Source: Immersiella caudata | Taxonomy: Eukaryota; Ascomycota; Sordariomycetes; Sordariales; Lasiosphaeriaceae | Direction: 5' to 3' | Assembly: GCA_030512335.1 (NCBI GenBank) | Contig: JAULSU010000003.1 | Location: forward strand, 5,208,001 to 5,272,000 | DNA length: 64,000 bases | Part shown: positions 63,358 through 64,000 of the stretch, one piece after another | How positions within the stretch are numbered: position 1 is the stretch's first letter | How the letters are laid out: every line of letters begins with the position of its first letter | Position numbers and translations under genes: made by a program | The notes under the pieces: model-generated | Seen by the model: only the letters and a program-made list of their open reading frames with translations | What the model was told of the DNA's origin: nothing | Database searches by the model: none

Positions 63358-64000
63358 TCAGTGCTCACAAAAGTTATACGTCTCCTGCAGCCGATGTTCC
63401 TCCGACTCCTGCTCAACGCCCGTCCTCTCTTTCATCAATTCTAACCGATGCCTCTCCGCCTCGTCCCGACTCATCGACAGTCCCTCTCCCATATGTCCCC
63501 TCACCATCTCCAAGACCTCCGGTGGCAGCTTCCCCTGCCCCGTAATCTTTCCTTCGGCAAAGGCCTTGTCAAGTTGCTCCCTGCCAATATTACGTTCCCG
63601 CAAAAGCTGTGCCAGCTCGGGAGGAATCTTGGATCCGAGCAGATTCTCGCCCTGAGGTCCAAACACGCTCTCAGCCCACCACTCTGCTTGCTGGGGTGGT
63701 ACGTTGGCGGTGCTGATGATCCTCGTGAGCGGATCCACCAGCCACAACGCGATGAACCGGCGGTGTCCCGGCTTGGAAGCATCGGCGAGCTTGAACCCCG
63801 ACACCCGATGCTGAAATACGTTCGGGAAAGCAAGCAGCCTCCCCTCACGCGTAACAACGCTCCCATAGTTCTGGACGCAGGAACTGCCATCGCCGCCGCC
63901 CAGTTTGGCGCCGTAGATGCTCTCCATCCAGTGGTAAGCGTCTTGACCAACAGGGCAGTTGTCTTGGTCGGTGAGGGTGCGGAATTCCAAGTGGCTCTCG
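63358..64000 (-). CDS. DUF4246 protein, C-terminal part
   Basis: The frame enters from the right edge and ends at 63358, giving the last ~213 residues. It contains the DUF4246 signature: LTDQDNCPVGQDAYHWMESI, GSVVTREGRLLAFPNVFQHR and VSGFKLADASKPGHRRFIAL with WLVDPLTRIISTANVPPQQ, then helices (PPELAQLLRERNIGREQLDK). This part has the fold of Fe(II)/2-oxoglutarate-dependent oxygenases; QHR and GHRRF are candidate metal and substrate ligands. DUF4246 proteins are large (about 600 aa) and fungal; substrate unknown. The N-terminal two-thirds lies outside the window. An apparent TTG start at 63990 is only an artefact of the edge. Confidence 0.75.
   Translation of the reverse strand, partial: ESHLEFRTLTDQDNCPVGQDAYHWMESIYGAKLGGGDGSSCVQNYGSVVTREGRLLAFPNVFQHRVSGFKLADASKPGHRRFIALWLVDPLTRIISTANVPPQQAEWWAESVFGPQGENLLGSKIPPELAQLLRERNIGREQLDKAFAEGKITGQGKLPPEVLEMVRGHMGEGLSMSRDEAERHRLELMKERTGVEQESEEHRLQETYNFCEH

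Overview
The window is nuclear DNA of a filamentous ascomycete (Pezizomycotina; Sordariomycete-like by gene content, but the species is not resolvable). The evidence is short introns of about 50-70 nt with GT..CTAAC/CTGAC..AG signals, several heterokaryon-incompatibility (HET) genes, fungus-restricted families (DUF3433, DUF4246, DUF4360, DUF7025-AAA, 2EXR, Kre9/Knh1-like, 3CxxC zinc finger), a tRNA-Pro(TGG), and premature stops that resemble repeat-induced point mutation (CAG/CAA to TAG/TAA, TGG to TAG). All functions are read from sequence motifs; no database search was possible.

Layout. 0-9 kb: the start of a gene running off the left edge, a gene-poor stretch with a 482-bp inverted-repeat element, a protein with five CCCH zinc fingers, a C2H2 zinc-finger protein, and a dead WW-HET gene. 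9.7-16.6 kb: a TRI14-like secreted protein, then a divergent pair made of a DUF7025/AAA+ ATPase (minus) and a STAND-like protein with a degenerate P-loop (plus). 16.7-23.1 kb (minus): a five-exon kelch-ectodomain plus DUF3433 membrane protein, and a second putative membrane protein upstream of it. 23.8-27.2 kb: an MBOAT/wax-synthase-like acyltransferase, a Tubby/scramblase-like protein and a small ORF. 27.4-36.9 kb: a short repeat patch, then three intact HET genes surrounding a hydrolase-fold protein that lacks its nucleophile. 37-47.5 kb: a decayed extracellular-protein gene, a GH3 beta-xylosidase with a frameshift, a dead HET gene, a divergent dienelactone-hydrolase-like protein, and a third dead HET gene with four in-frame stops. 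47.8-64 kb: a 2EXR protein, an HSL-type alpha/beta hydrolase, a DUF4360 secreted protein, an alpha-kinase relic, a Kre9/Knh1-like membrane protein, tRNA-Pro, a 3CxxC zinc-finger protein, a frameshifted 2EXR/F-box-like gene, a decayed heptad-repeat patch, and the C-terminal part of a DUF4246 gene running off the right edge.

Together this looks like an accessory, self/non-self-recognition-rich region: six HET loci (three intact, three dead), a STAND-like/AAA+ pair, and several genes in different stages of decay. The strongest candidates for follow-up are the RIP-like inactivation of the HET genes (including a WW-HET fusion), the kelch-DUF3433 fusion, and the divergent AAA+/STAND-like pair. Gene boundaries with introns were worked out by hand; where exon sums and reading frames agreed this is stated.
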